A DNA stretch of 64,000 nucleotides from NCBI RefSeq assembly GCF_026242055.1, contig NZ_JAPJDL010000007.1, forward strand, positions 100,984-164,983, in the 5' to 3' direction. Every line of letters begins with the position of its first letter. Position 1 is the first letter of the stretch. Below are positions 54,034 through 61,935 of this stretch, one piece after another. The stretch is from Lentzea sp. NEAU-D7 (GTDB lineage Bacteria > Actinomycetota > Actinomycetes > Mycobacteriales > Pseudonocardiaceae). A model generated the notes under the pieces. The model was not told the origin of the DNA, ran no database searches, and was given only the letters and a program-made list of their open reading frames with translations. Position numbers and translations under genes: made by a program.

Positions 54034-54578
54034 CCCGCGACGTCCCCGAGGTCTGGTGGTCCGGGGACCTTACCGACCAGCTCCGTCTGCAAGACCTTCC
54101 CCTCGTTTACCTCGAACACCTGGAGCCCTACACAGTGCTGAACTACGCCGAACTGACCGGCATGACCAAGCGCGTGCGCATTACCAACGAGGTCCTGGCC
54201 GAGGTCCGCGCTGAGCGCAATGCCGAGGTTGCCGCCCTCGGGCTGTCCACCTCCGCCGGCCAGCCGGACCGCGCGGACGGAACCGGCCCCGCCTTCCGCT
54301 CGATGCTGGGCGACACCCGCCGGAACCTCGACGAGGCGGCGCGGTACGGCGTGGTTTCCTGGCGCGACCTGCTCCTGGAGAAGACTGCCCTGGCGCTCAC
54401 CAAGCACGAGCCCAAGGACCTGGCTGAGTGCCTCGTCGCGGTCGCCGCCCTCGCAGTGGAGTGGCGGGAGGCTCTGCACCGTCGCGGTGTTGCGCCGGTC
54501 GAGCGCCCGGCGATGGTCATGCACGCGACACAGGTCGCCGACATCGCCGAGCTGTTCTGGGGTCCGAAGAACCCGTGA
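54030..54578 (+). CDS. Hypothetical replication-operon protein, 182 aa
   Basis: It starts VTRDVPEVWWSGDLTDQLRL at GTG 54030 (overlap). Helical (MTKRVRITNEVLAEVRAERN, LAECLVAVAALAVEWREALH). It follows the primase, so it could be a primase or helicase accessory, but no family is recognised. Confidence 0.58.
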   Translation: MTRDVPEVWWSGDLTDQLRLQDLPLVYLEHLEPYTVLNYAELTGMTKRVRITNEVLAEVRAERNAEVAALGLSTSAGQPDRADGTGPAFRSMLGDTRRNLDEAARYGVVSWRDLLLEKTALALTKHEPKDLAECLVAVAALAVEWREALHRRGVAPVERPAMVMHATQVADIAELFWGPKNP

Positions 54579-54763
54579 CCTCACAGGACTTTGCGCACGG
54601 CCAGCTCGCCCTGGTCATCCGGTACGGCGAGGAAGACGGCGAGCTGGCCCTGTTCGTGGACGACGGCGAGGACGTTGGGCACTGGCAGTTCTTCGGGGAC
54701 GAGGTCGTCGACTACCCCGAGGACGTGACCGTCGTGCAGCGCGTCGAGGTGGTGCCGGCGTGA
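54575..54763 (+). CDS. Hypothetical acidic protein, 62 aa
   Basis: GTG 54575 overlaps the previous stop. Beta-rich and acidic (GQLALVIRYGEEDGELALFV, VVDYPEDVTVVQ). No family recognised. Confidence 0.52.
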   Translation: MTSQDFAHGQLALVIRYGEEDGELALFVDDGEDVGHWQFFGDEVVDYPEDVTVVQRVEVVPA

Positions 54764-55140
54764 GCGCCGAGACGATCACCGTCCGAGTGCCGGTCTACCC
54801 GGCTGAGCCACGCGATCTCGGCTTCCACCCAGAGCACGGCGGGTTGGTTGATCGCTTTTGTGTGTTGTGCCGCAAGGTGACGCGCTCGGACGGCACGAGC
54901 GACTGGACCGGCGCTGAGTGCGACCAGGTGGTGCTGTCCGACTTCTGGGGGCCGGTGCACGCGCCCTGCTACGTCCGCGTCGTCGAGGGGCAGCACGGCG
55001 TCGGGGCCTGGGTGGTGCTCGCCTCCGACATCGCCAAGCGCCCGAGCCGCTACAGCGCCTCCGACATCCGCTCCGTGCTCCGACAGCTCCTCCACATCGT
55101 GAGCAGCTCCGCCCTCAGGAAGGCAGTGCAGCCCGAGTGA
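54760..55140 (+). CDS. Hypothetical phage protein with CxxC, 126 aa
   Basis: GTG 54760 overlaps the previous stop. It contains VDRFCVLCRKVTRSDGTSDW and a later SDFWGPVHAPCYVR, so a possible single zinc site; a basic helical C-terminus (SDIRSVLRQLLHIVSSSAL). Function unknown. Confidence 0.55.
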   Translation: MSAETITVRVPVYPAEPRDLGFHPEHGGLVDRFCVLCRKVTRSDGTSDWTGAECDQVVLSDFWGPVHAPCYVRVVEGQHGVGAWVVLASDIAKRPSRYSASDIRSVLRQLLHIVSSSALRKAVQPE

Positions 55141-55358
55141 CCGAACCCCTGCCTGGGACTCCAGGCCCCACCCTCGCGGCCCTCTGGGACGGCCTCACCT
55201 CCGACCAGAGGGCCGCTCTGCGCCCGCACCTGCTCGGCACCACCTCCGCCGACTGGTTGACCACGGTCCTGCGCGAGCACGGCCTGACCGTGTCCGCGTC
55301 CACCATCCGCAACTACCGGCGAGCCACTCGCCAGGAAGGGGGTGTCCACGTTGGCTGA
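55137..55358 (+). CDS. Small helix-turn-helix protein, 73 aa
   Basis: GTG 55137 overlaps the previous stop. ALWDGLTSDQRAALRPHLLG then WLTTVLREHGLTVSASTIRNYRRA is a clear HTH with the recognition helix at the end. A possible transcription regulator; such small proteins precede the metallophosphoesterase in actinophages. It overlaps the next gene by 17 bases. Confidence 0.6.
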   Translation: MTEPLPGTPGPTLAALWDGLTSDQRAALRPHLLGTTSADWLTTVLREHGLTVSASTIRNYRRATRQEGGVHVG

Positions 55359-56535
55359 CAGCCTGACGGAGCAGCTCCTCGCCAAGCCGGTCGGCCCTGC
55401 GATCCCCCCGCGAGCCGCCAATCCCGAGCGCGGCTTCACTCGCGCGGTCGAGGTCTCCGGCGACACCGCCGAGGTCGTCGTCCGCAGTGACGTCGAGGTC
55501 GACGAGAGCGCGGCGGCCAACGTCCTGCGCGAGAAGGGCGAAGACCCGGCGCTGTGGGAGGTGACCGGCTTCCGCTCCTCGGAGTGGACGATGGCCTCGG
55601 GCGAGACCGGCATCTCCACCCGGTACAGCTTCGCCCGGCGCGGCACCGCGGCCAGCACCGAGCGCCCGCCGCTCGATGAGCTGTTCTCCGAGATCCACGT
55701 GCAGAAGCCAGCCGCCAGCCGAGCGGACGGCGACCACGGCTTCATCGTGGCCCTCGGCGACACCCAGTTCGGCAAGATCGACGGCGACGGGGTGGAAGGC
55801 ACGCTCAAGCGCGCGGTCGACGGCATCGACCGGGCAGCCGAGCTGTTGGAGCTCTACCGCCAGCGCTTCGACATCGGCCACGTCCACATCGGCTGGCTGG
55901 GTGACCACACCGAGGGGTTCGTCTCGCAGGGCGGCTCGAACGTGTGGCGCACCCGGCTCACGCAGACCGAGCAGATTCGCCTGCACCGCCGGGTGATGCT
56001 GCACGCGCTGCTCACCTTCGCTCCGTTGGCTCGCCGGCTGACCCAGGCCGCGGTGCCCGGCAACCACGACCAGGCGGTCCGCATCCAGGGCAAGGGCCTG
56101 ACGCGATACGACGACAGCCACGACACCGAGTCCCTGATCGCCGTCTCCGACGCCGCGAAGCTCAACCCGGACGCCTTCGGGCACGTGGAGTTCTACGTTC
56201 CCGAGACCGATGAGCTGACCGTCGTGCTCCCCGTGGCCGGGACCGTCGTGGCGCACGCGCACGGGCACCAGTGGAAGCCCGGCAAACACTTCGAGTGGTG
56301 GAAGGGCCAGGCGTTCAACACGGCCTCGCCGATGCATCAGGCGGACCTGCTGCTCGCCGGCCACCTACACCACGAGCACGTCGACAGCGACGGACGTCGC
56401 CTGTTCATCCAGCCGCCCGCACTGGAGTCGGAATCGACCTGGTGGCGGCACGCCAAGGGCACGACCGGGCACCCCGGCCTGATCGTCGCCGTGACCAAGG
56501 ACGGGGCCGTAGGCCCACTGGAGGTGGTTCGTTGA
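55342..56535 (+). CDS. Phage metallophosphoesterase
   Basis: 397 residues, GTG 55342. The metal motifs are in order: VALGDTQFGKID (about 134), IGWLGDHTEGF, AAVPGNHDQAVR (about 235), VAHAHGHQWKPG and LLLAGHLHHEHVD (about 335). This matches the calcineurin-like phosphoesterase fold found in phage replication operons, possibly a DNA-end or nucleotide phosphatase/nuclease. The first 130 residues are a separate head domain. Confidence 0.82.
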   Translation: MSTLADSLTEQLLAKPVGPAIPPRAANPERGFTRAVEVSGDTAEVVVRSDVEVDESAAANVLREKGEDPALWEVTGFRSSEWTMASGETGISTRYSFARRGTAASTERPPLDELFSEIHVQKPAASRADGDHGFIVALGDTQFGKIDGDGVEGTLKRAVDGIDRAAELLELYRQRFDIGHVHIGWLGDHTEGFVSQGGSNVWRTRLTQTEQIRLHRRVMLHALLTFAPLARRLTQAAVPGNHDQAVRIQGKGLTRYDDSHDTESLIAVSDAAKLNPDAFGHVEFYVPETDELTVVLPVAGTVVAHAHGHQWKPGKHFEWWKGQAFNTASPMHQADLLLAGHLHHEHVDSDGRRLFIQPPALESESTWWRHAKGTTGHPGLIVAVTKDGAVGPLEVVR

Positions 56536-56831
56536 CCGACCGGACTGACTGGCGCGTGGCTCAGCTCGCCCCCGTCGTGGAGGCGATGAACATCGCCTCG
56601 GGAAGCATCGCCCGCGACTTCGGGCACGTCGTCGAGATCGCCGACCTCCGGCAGGACGCGGCCATCCTTGCCGCCACCAACCCGGACAGGGTCCTCGCCT
56701 ACCTCGCGGACGAGACCAACCCTGGCCACCTCGTCCGGTGGTTCTGGTCGAGGCTGCGGGATCAGTACCGCCCGGTAGTTCGCCGGTCCAACCGGGTCGT
56801 GTCGACCGACCGCCTGGGGGCGGAAGTTTGA
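56532..56831 (+). CDS. Hypothetical phage protein, 99 aa
   Basis: TTG 56532 overlaps the previous stop. Helical (TDWRVAQLAPVVEAMNIASG, DLRQDAAILAATNPDRVLAY) with a basic end (RDQYRPVVRRSNRVVST). Possibly DNA-binding; no family recognised. Confidence 0.56.
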   Translation: MTDRTDWRVAQLAPVVEAMNIASGSIARDFGHVVEIADLRQDAAILAATNPDRVLAYLADETNPGHLVRWFWSRLRDQYRPVVRRSNRVVSTDRLGAEV

Positions 56832-57196
56832 CCTACACCCCGGAACAGGTCGAGCGGCTCCTGCCGACCGTCTGGGGTAGGGCGTGGGCCTGGGGGATGC
56901 AGAACTCCCAGGCCCCCGACCCGGACATGCCCCGAGCATCTTCCGTCGCATCCCATGCCGGCACCTACTGGGCGCACCTGGCGGACATCAGTTCCGCCTG
57001 GCACAAGACCCTGCTGACCCGAGAACTTCGAGTCGCCTTGTTCCTCACCCACGCCTGCGGCTGGACTCAGGACGAGATCGCTGAGCACGAGCAGGTCAGC
57101 CAGCGCGCGATCAGCAAGCGCCTGGCCCGCGGCCTGGAGCTGCTCACCAACCACCTCAACAACGGGATCATCCACACGGAGGAGGCTGCCGCGTGA
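56828..57196 (+). CDS. Sigma-factor-like/HTH regulator, 122 aa
   Basis: TTG 56828 overlaps the previous stop. The N-terminal part (LTYTPEQVERLLPTVWGRAW) precedes RVALFLTHACGWTQDEIAEHEQVSQRAISKRLARGLE, an HTH of sigma region 4 type. By position, at the end of the early rightward arm, and by fold, it may activate late genes, as small sigma-like proteins do in other phages. This is inference. Confidence 0.65.
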   Translation: MTYTPEQVERLLPTVWGRAWAWGMQNSQAPDPDMPRASSVASHAGTYWAHLADISSAWHKTLLTRELRVALFLTHACGWTQDEIAEHEQVSQRAISKRLARGLELLTNHLNNGIIHTEEAAA

Positions 57197-57474
57197 CCTT
57201 CCAGAACATGCACTACGACGAGCGCCCGATGGGCAGCCCGCCTCCGGTCGACCCGGAGTGCTACGCCAGCCGTGTTCCGCTCCGTCGCCCCACCTGGAAG
57301 CTGCACTCCAGCGTCGGCCGCGCCAGGGCGGCAGTTTCCTGGGGTGGCTACGGCGAGACCCGTGGCGGTGAGGTCTGGAAGCTCGTGGACGGCGAGTGGA
57401 AGTTGCTCCACTCTGTCCCGAACGGAACTTCCGCCCTTGCTCTGCCTTGGCGCACCGGAAGTTCCGCCTCCTGA
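57193..57474 (+). CDS. Hypothetical phage protein, 93 aa
   Basis: GTG 57193 overlaps the previous stop. It begins VTFQNMHYDERPMGSPPPVD; the middle is Trp/Arg-rich (RRPTWKLHSSVGRARAAVSW, VWKLVDGEWKLLHSV). No family recognised. Last gene of the replication operon; a strong terminator follows. Confidence 0.55.
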   Translation: MTFQNMHYDERPMGSPPPVDPECYASRVPLRRPTWKLHSSVGRARAAVSWGGYGETRGGEVWKLVDGEWKLLHSVPNGTSALALPWRTGSSAS

Positions 57475-57501
57475 GCCTCGACCACTCCCCGGAAGCGCGA
57501 C

Positions 57502-57530
57502 AGCCCCTCACCCTCGCCGGGTGAGGGGCT
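57502..57530. terminator. Terminator at the end of the replication operon
   Basis: A 12-bp perfect stem, AGCCCCTCACCC (57502-57513) with GGGTGAGGGGCT (57519-57530), 5-base loop, then CTTGGTCGTT. Shared with the convergent GntR gene. Confidence 0.75.
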
Positions 57531-57545
57531 CTTGGTCGTTCCGGG

Positions 57546-57926
57546 CTAGTCGGCTGGAAGTCCGGCGATGAGGTCCGCGACGCGGCTATCGAGGGCGTCG
57601 ACATCGCGGCGCACCGAACGCAGTCGCTCGCGCACTTCGACGAGGCCGGCGCGAGCCTCCTGGAGCTGCTGCTCCGGCGTCTTCGGGTGAGGGACGGCGA
57701 CGACGGCACCCGCGTTCGGCTTCACCCTGACGCGGCCCTCTGCTGCGAGCGTCCGCACCGCCTCGCCGACCGTGTTGGGGGCGGCACCGAACATCTCCGC
57801 CAACTGCCGGTAGCTCGGGAGCTTCGTCCCGACTGGGTACTTCCCGGAGTCGATTTCCCGGCGCAGCAGATCGGCCAGCTCTGCGCGATTGCGCTGCTCA
57901 GCGCCAGTCTCAACGTCTCCAGTCAC
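57546..57926 (-). CDS. GntR-family transcriptional regulator
   Basis: 126 residues, GTG 57926. A canonical winged helix: LADLLRREIDSGKYPVGTKLPSYRQLAEMFGAAPNTVGEAVRTLAAEGRVRV (residues about 17-68). A coiled-coil C-terminus (EARAGLVEVRERLRSVRRDVDAL) takes the place of an effector domain. Such short GntR proteins are common on actinobacterial plasmids and prophages. Its target is unknown; it borders the accessory segment. Confidence 0.82.
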   Translation of the reverse strand: MTGDVETGAEQRNRAELADLLRREIDSGKYPVGTKLPSYRQLAEMFGAAPNTVGEAVRTLAAEGRVRVKPNAGAVVAVPHPKTPEQQLQEARAGLVEVRERLRSVRRDVDALDSRVADLIAGLPAD

Positions 57927-57956
57927 GACCTCAAGGCTACCGCTATGAACGGCAGA

Positions 57957-57985
57957 AGCCCCCGCCGAACGGATCGGCGGGGGCT
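57957..57985 (-). terminator. Terminator after the kinase gene
   Basis: An 11-bp perfect stem, AGCCCCCGCCG (57957-57967) with CGGCGGGGGCT (57975-57985). Read leftward, it ends in TCTG just after the stop of the 58002 gene. Confidence 0.72.
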
Positions 57986-58001
57986 CTCGTGTGCGTGAGG
58001 A

Positions 58002-58868
58002 TTAGTGACCGTTGAGCCTGTACTCAAGCCAGCGACGCGCGCCTTCTGTTGCGTCGCTGATGGCGAACTTCCGTTCCCAGAGGCGCACGAGCGACGCTGC
58101 GAACGCCGTCATGCCCTCGGGCTCCGCAGAGCCGAACCCGTCGAGCTGGGCTGCCCATGCCTCGGCTTCCGCCGGGGAGTGCCCAGCGGCAATGAGACGC
58201 ACGACGAGGTGTGCGGCGTCGACCCACGCGGGTCCCGTCTTCCACCACGCCCAGTCCACGACCTGTGCTCGATCCGCCACGAGGACATTGAACGGATTGA
58301 GGTCAGAGTGGATCAACGCGGAGCCTCCGAGATAGGACGGGGCACGGCGTGCCCACTCCTTGATCGTCAGCGCGTTCTCACGTGACCATGAGTGGGCATT
58401 GTCGGGCGGCGCGAGGGCCAGTTCTCGATCCAGGGCCGCCGCCCACTGTCCCTGAATCGCGCGCCTGTCGTCCGCGATCGTTGGCGCTTCGGTCTGGCTG
58501 ATCACCTGCGCGGTCTTTGCCACGAGCGGCAGGTCCGGGGAGTTCGGCGAGTAGTCGGCGTGCTGCCCGGAGACGTGCTCGAATCCGAGCAGCAACCACC
58601 CGTCGTTCTCGACCTGCCACAGCAGCCGCGGAGCCACGTCCCGAGGAAGGAAGGGGTTCACCGCGGCTTCGTTGCGGTGCATGAAGGCCTGGCGATCGTC
58701 CGCCTTGATGCCCTTGCAGAAGATCCAGCCGCCTGCCGTCATGAGCGACGCAGCGACCGCGGAGTTGCGGCCGGCAGAGGCGTCCTCTGCTTCGGTCACG
58801 TGGCCCGTGTGTTCGCTGACGGCGGCGGCCACGCCTGCGGGCAGGTCACTCCAGTTGAGGCGGTTAAT
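58002..58868 (-). CDS. Aminoglycoside phosphotransferase-like kinase (possible ATT start)
   Basis: 288 residues of APH-type kinase fold. The catalytic loop GGSALIHSDLNPFNVLV has the HxDxxxxN core (about 195-210), followed by QVVDWAWWKTGPAWVDAAHL carrying the metal-binding Asp. The substrate is unknown, so no resistance claim is made. An AGAGGAG lies 7 bases before ATT 58868, giving INRLNWSDLPAGV; an ATG at 58934 is in frame but overlaps the upstream gene by 41 bases without an SD. It forms a cargo pair with the GRDP-like gene. Confidence 0.75.
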   Translation of the reverse strand: MNRLNWSDLPAGVAAAVSEHTGHVTEAEDASAGRNSAVAASLMTAGGWIFCKGIKADDRQAFMHRNEAAVNPFLPRDVAPRLLWQVENDGWLLLGFEHVSGQHADYSPNSPDLPLVAKTAQVISQTEAPTIADDRRAIQGQWAAALDRELALAPPDNAHSWSRENALTIKEWARRAPSYLGGSALIHSDLNPFNVLVADRAQVVDWAWWKTGPAWVDAAHLVVRLIAAGHSPAEAEAWAAQLDGFGSAEPEGMTAFAASLVRLWERKFAISDATEGARRWLEYRLNGH

Positions 58869-58893
58869 CGTCGGACTCCTCTGTCTCGGGCTG

Positions 58894-59382
58894 CTAGTGG
58901 AAGCCGCCGCCCTGGCCGCAGTCGGTGCAACCATCGTGGCACTGGCTACAACTGCCGGTGTCCGACAGCCACAGGTCCGGATGGAACGGCAATCCGGCGT
59001 CGGTGATCGCCTTTACCGTAGGGGCGAGTGCTTCCTGAACGGAGGCGCGTTCGCGGCGCGGCGCGGTGAACTCGTCCGGGATGTGGTGGATAAAGTGCCC
59101 GGCGACGCGCTGGCAGAACTCGGCGTACGGCTTGGTGTTGAGGATGAACTGGTGCCAGCCGATGTCGACCTTCTTGCTTGGCCGGAAGCCGGTGTTCGGG
59201 TACGTGGCGCACACGGTCAGGAAGCTCAACGTGTCCGAGATGATCTGGTCAGCCTCCATGAACGGCAGGCTGTGGTCCTTCATGATCTGGCTGCGCCACT
59301 GCATGCGAAACTCAGTCGATACCGTGGCCTGGGTGAGCCTGGTTGCGGCCTGGGTGGCCGCAGAGTCGAGCGTTGCCGTCAT
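58894..59382 (-). CDS. Glycine-rich-domain/RedY-like protein with Cys tail
   Basis: 162 residues starting MTATLDSAATQAATRLTQAT at ATG 59382, after GGAGGG. MEADQIISDTLSFLTVCATY, GFRPSKKVDIGWHQFILNTKPYAEFCQRVAGHFIHHIP is the pattern of actinobacterial GRDP-like proteins. The end is CSQCHDGCTDCGQGGGFH, a Cys/Gly-rich tail that could bind metal or be modified. It sits 26 bases upstream of the kinase in a two-gene unit. Probably prophage cargo (moron); role unknown. Confidence 0.66.
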   Translation of the reverse strand: MTATLDSAATQAATRLTQATVSTEFRMQWRSQIMKDHSLPFMEADQIISDTLSFLTVCATYPNTGFRPSKKVDIGWHQFILNTKPYAEFCQRVAGHFIHHIPDEFTAPRRERASVQEALAPTVKAITDAGLPFHPDLWLSDTGSCSQCHDGCTDCGQGGGFH

Positions 59383-59439
59383 CTTGTGTCCCTCCATCGA
59401 TTCTTGTTGTGACGCCGCGCTTCTCCTGCGGGCGCCTAG

Positions 59440-59514
59440 TGCCCCTGAGCGGGAGTCGAACCGCTACTGACACCCTTTTAAGGGGCGTGCCTCTACCAGT
59501 TGGGCTACAGGGGC
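59440..59514 (-). tRNA. Atypical phage tRNA, anticodon UAA
   Basis: The cloverleaf is clear: acceptor GCCCCTG/CAGGGGC, anticodon stem CGCCC/GGGTG, loop CTTAAAA (anticodon TAA, decoding the Leu codon UUA). The variable loop is only about five bases (class I), whereas real tRNA-Leu is class II. The D-stem pairs 3 bp with an extra base, and the T-arm AGCGG/CCGCT carries one extra C. No CCA is encoded. It may be a degraded or recoding tRNA. Its 5' end overlaps the stop of the 59505 gene. Confidence 0.7.
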
Positions 59515-59894
59515 GAGCTTGACGGCGATGAGTCGGCGAGCTGTATGAGCGTGGCCACGGTGAAGGCCTCGATGATCGCGCGTCCCTGCACTGTCGACTT
59601 CGCCGCGTTGATCAGCGCCGTCGAGCTATGCTGCGCAATCCAGGCGGTGCAGCACTCCACGCCGGTTGAAGTCAGGCGGACGTGGTACCGCCCTTTGCGC
59701 TTGCCGGGCACCTTCACAATCCGTCGAGAGTCGAAGAGCGCTTCGAGTGCGCCGCGTACAACGCCGTAGGTGAAGCCCGTCAGGCGCTGAATTTCCTTCG
59801 GCTCCCACGTCCGATTCGGGGCCGTCAGCAGAAGCGCGATGATCGTGTACCTCGTGGCGCTGGGGAGGCCTTCGGGCGGTGCTGCTGTGCTCAT
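59505..59894 (-). CDS. Winged-helix DNA-binding protein
   Basis: 129 residues: GLPSATRYTIIALLLTAPNRTWEPKEIQRLTGFTYGVVRGALEALFDSRRIVKVPGKRKGRYHV is a winged helix with the wing at GKRKGRYHV. The C-terminal part is helical. It lies downstream of the 59891 gene (stop and start overlap). A possible regulator of the accessory genes; its stop codon falls inside the tRNA gene. Confidence 0.7.
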   Translation of the reverse strand: MSTAAPPEGLPSATRYTIIALLLTAPNRTWEPKEIQRLTGFTYGVVRGALEALFDSRRIVKVPGKRKGRYHVRLTSTGVECCTAWIAQHSSTALINAAKSTVQGRAIIEAFTVATLIQLADSSPSSSPL

Positions 59895-60508
59895 GCTCGC
59901 GGCTCGCCGAGTTCAGGGAGCGGCTGCGCGGGCGGAGGAACCGTCATGACCCTCGGGGGCTGCCTCGGCGACTCGACCACGAACGTGCCGTGGTGCCTGA
60001 GCAGCTGAGGGAGGATCTGACACTCGGGGAGAGGGCTCGCTTCGATGCGGGGAGCGAGTGGCTCCTCCGGGTCGTGGAGCAACAACACGTTCCGGATCGA
60101 CCAGTTCGGTTCGCCCTTGAATGACCACACAAGCGAGCGAGGGCGGAACGCATCCCAGCCAGGGCGCATCGGCGCTCGATAGGCGATCGATTCCACGGGA
60201 CCGAAAATCTGCACGACGTCCACGAAGTCCTCGTGCCAGTAGGCACCCGCGATGACCACGGGGTTTTCAGCGTCTGGAACGTAATGCAACGTCCACCAAC
60301 GGCGCTTCAGCTCCGCCAGGTGCACACCGAGGCCGCCGGCAGGCAGCGCTACGCGGACCAGGTCGGTAGTCATCGCCGGCCCATTTTGCGGAGCGCCCGG
60401 ACTGTCGGGCTCGCGCTGCACCCCTGGCACCCACATTGGTACGCGCACCACACCTGGCGTGCCTTCAGGGTTCCCATCGCTAGTACCACCGTGCATATCG
60501 ACGTCCAC
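59891..60508 (-). CDS. Hypothetical protein, 205 aa, accessory segment
   Basis: GTG 60508 follows a strong AGGAGG, which decides the start although residues 1-45 look disordered (PEGTPGVVRVPMWVPGVQRE). Beta-rich core (WWTLHYVPDAENPVVIAGAYW, FVDVVQIFGPVESIAY, SLVWSFKGEPNWSIRNVLLL) and a Pro-rich tail. It shares a divergent promoter region with the XRE gene. Not recognised. Confidence 0.58.
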   Translation of the reverse strand: MDVDMHGGTSDGNPEGTPGVVRVPMWVPGVQREPDSPGAPQNGPAMTTDLVRVALPAGGLGVHLAELKRRWWTLHYVPDAENPVVIAGAYWHEDFVDVVQIFGPVESIAYRAPMRPGWDAFRPRSLVWSFKGEPNWSIRNVLLLHDPEEPLAPRIEASPLPECQILPQLLRHHGTFVVESPRQPPRVMTVPPPAQPLPELGEPRA

Positions 60509-60795
60509 ATTCCCCGACCTCCTTGGGCAGTCTCGGGCCAGCGAGGAGGGCGGCGCGGTGTCCTAGCGCGGAGCGGGTACGGGGCCTCGTACTCCGCGCC
60601 TCGCTGCCTGCCCTGCCTCGCTGGCTGCCGCTCCACGCCGGATGCGGATCGCTAACCGGTCCGCGCGGAGCTGCAAGCAGACTCTATGACAGAGTTGCAA
60701 ACAGTGTTGCGACCAAACGGGTGATTGTTTGCAACTCAAATAACAGCTCTGTGTGTGCGGCACGCTGGCGCCGGGCCGTGCGGCACACTTCACGC
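60509..60795. promoter_or_regulatory. Divergent promoter region with a 12-bp operator-like inverted repeat
   Basis: GAGTTGCAAACA (60692-60703) and TGTTTGCAACTC (60726-60737) are perfect inverted copies 22 bases apart, with a further GTTGCGA half-site between. Each half resembles the bipartite operators of XRE-type regulators, and the XRE gene starts at 60796. No gene is seen in these 287 bases. Confidence 0.6.
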
Positions 60796-61662
60796 ATGGC
60801 AGATGACGAGGGCACCGATCCCCTGATCGCTCGCCTTGAGTGCGGGGAGTTGGCGTTCCGGTTTCGGGAGGCCGCACACGTCGAGTTCACCGCTGCCTCG
60901 AAGGCGCTCGACAAGTACAGCGGGCAGTTGAGCAAGATCGAGAACGGCGATGTGGCGCCACCGCCCGACGTCGTGGAGAAGATGATCACGCTCTACGGGC
61001 TCGGAGAGCCAGAGGCCGATCAGCTTCGACAGGCCAGCATCTTGGCTCGACGACGGGCCGATGCAACCCCGGTTCCTCAATCGTCGCGGAAGTACGTCTC
61101 ACTCGAACGACTCGCGTCCACGATCAAGATGGTCTACCCCGAGTGGCCTGGACTGCTGGAGAACTTCGAGTTCGCGCTTGCCGCACTTGAGCGGTCGCTG
61201 TCGGTCCCTGCGAAGGAAGTGCCGGCGATGGCCGCGGCACGGCCGAAGCGCGGAGCTGAAGTGATCCACGCAGGCGGCCCCAAGGTTCAGATCGTCCTGG
61301 GCGAAGAAGCCCTGTACCGGGAGTTCGGCGGACCGGGTGTCCTGTTGAACCAGCTCGTGTACTTCCGCGACGAGTTCCTTCGGCTGCCCGAAGTCGAGTT
61401 CAGGGTGGCAACCTACGACGTAGGCGGCGTGCCCGCGTTGAGCTGCCCGTTCACGCTGTTGCACTTCGATCCCCGCAAGCCGACCGACAGGCTCGAAAAG
61501 ATCGCCTACACCGTGTCGTTGTCTCGGACCGACTACATCAAACAGACGGCCCCGTACGAGGCTGCGTTCGACCAGGCGTGGGCTCTGGCGAAAAACGAGG
61601 AGGAGTCGGCGGCGATACTGGACCGCAGGATCGCTAACCTCGAACAACAGCTAGGAGCGTAA
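60796..61662 (+). CDS. XRE-family regulator with DUF5753-type C-terminal domain
   Basis: 288 residues. The N-terminal HTH (LARLECGELAFRFREAAHVE, ALDKYSGQLSKIENGDVAPPPDVVEKMI) is of the actinobacterial XRE type. The C-terminal part (VQIVLGEEALYREFGGPGVL, LPEVEFRVATYDVGGVPALS, VSLSRTDYIKQTAPYEAAFD) is the DUF5753 ligand-sensing-like domain. It pairs with the DUF397 gene 4 bases downstream, the classic actinomycete regulator pair linked to development and antibiotic control, also proposed to behave like toxin-antitoxin units. It lies inside the prophage. Confidence 0.85.
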   Translation: MADDEGTDPLIARLECGELAFRFREAAHVEFTAASKALDKYSGQLSKIENGDVAPPPDVVEKMITLYGLGEPEADQLRQASILARRRADATPVPQSSRKYVSLERLASTIKMVYPEWPGLLENFEFALAALERSLSVPAKEVPAMAAARPKRGAEVIHAGGPKVQIVLGEEALYREFGGPGVLLNQLVYFRDEFLRLPEVEFRVATYDVGGVPALSCPFTLLHFDPRKPTDRLEKIAYTVSLSRTDYIKQTAPYEAAFDQAWALAKNEEESAAILDRRIANLEQQLGA

Positions 61663-61666
61663 GACG

Positions 61667-61855
61667 ATGGGCACGTTGGCCGCTGACACCACGGGTGGGC
61701 AGTGGCGTAAGAGCAGTTACAGCAACGGCGGGAACGACGCTCAATGCGTCGAGGTGAGGCCGGGCGCTGTGCGCGACAGCAAGAATCCTGCGGTCGTGTT
61801 GGAGTTCGGCGCGCAAGGCTGGCAACGGTTCGTGAAGCACATCAGCAACGGCTGA
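61667..61855 (+). CDS. DUF397 protein
   Basis: 62 residues: GGQWRKSSYSNGGNDAQCVEVRPGAVRDSKNPAVVLEF is the DUF397 signature (WRKSSYSN...CVEV...VRDSKxP). It lies immediately downstream of the XRE/DUF5753 gene, its usual partner, where it acts as a small antagonist or partner protein. ATG 61667. Confidence 0.88.
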   Translation: MGTLAADTTGGQWRKSSYSNGGNDAQCVEVRPGAVRDSKNPAVVLEFGAQGWQRFVKHISNG

Positions 61856-61935
61856 CGTCAGTCGCAGGGCGGGGCATCCTGGACTTCCGGGGTGCCCCGT
61901 TTCGCGTTCCGACCTTCGCGCGCATACTCGAACCC

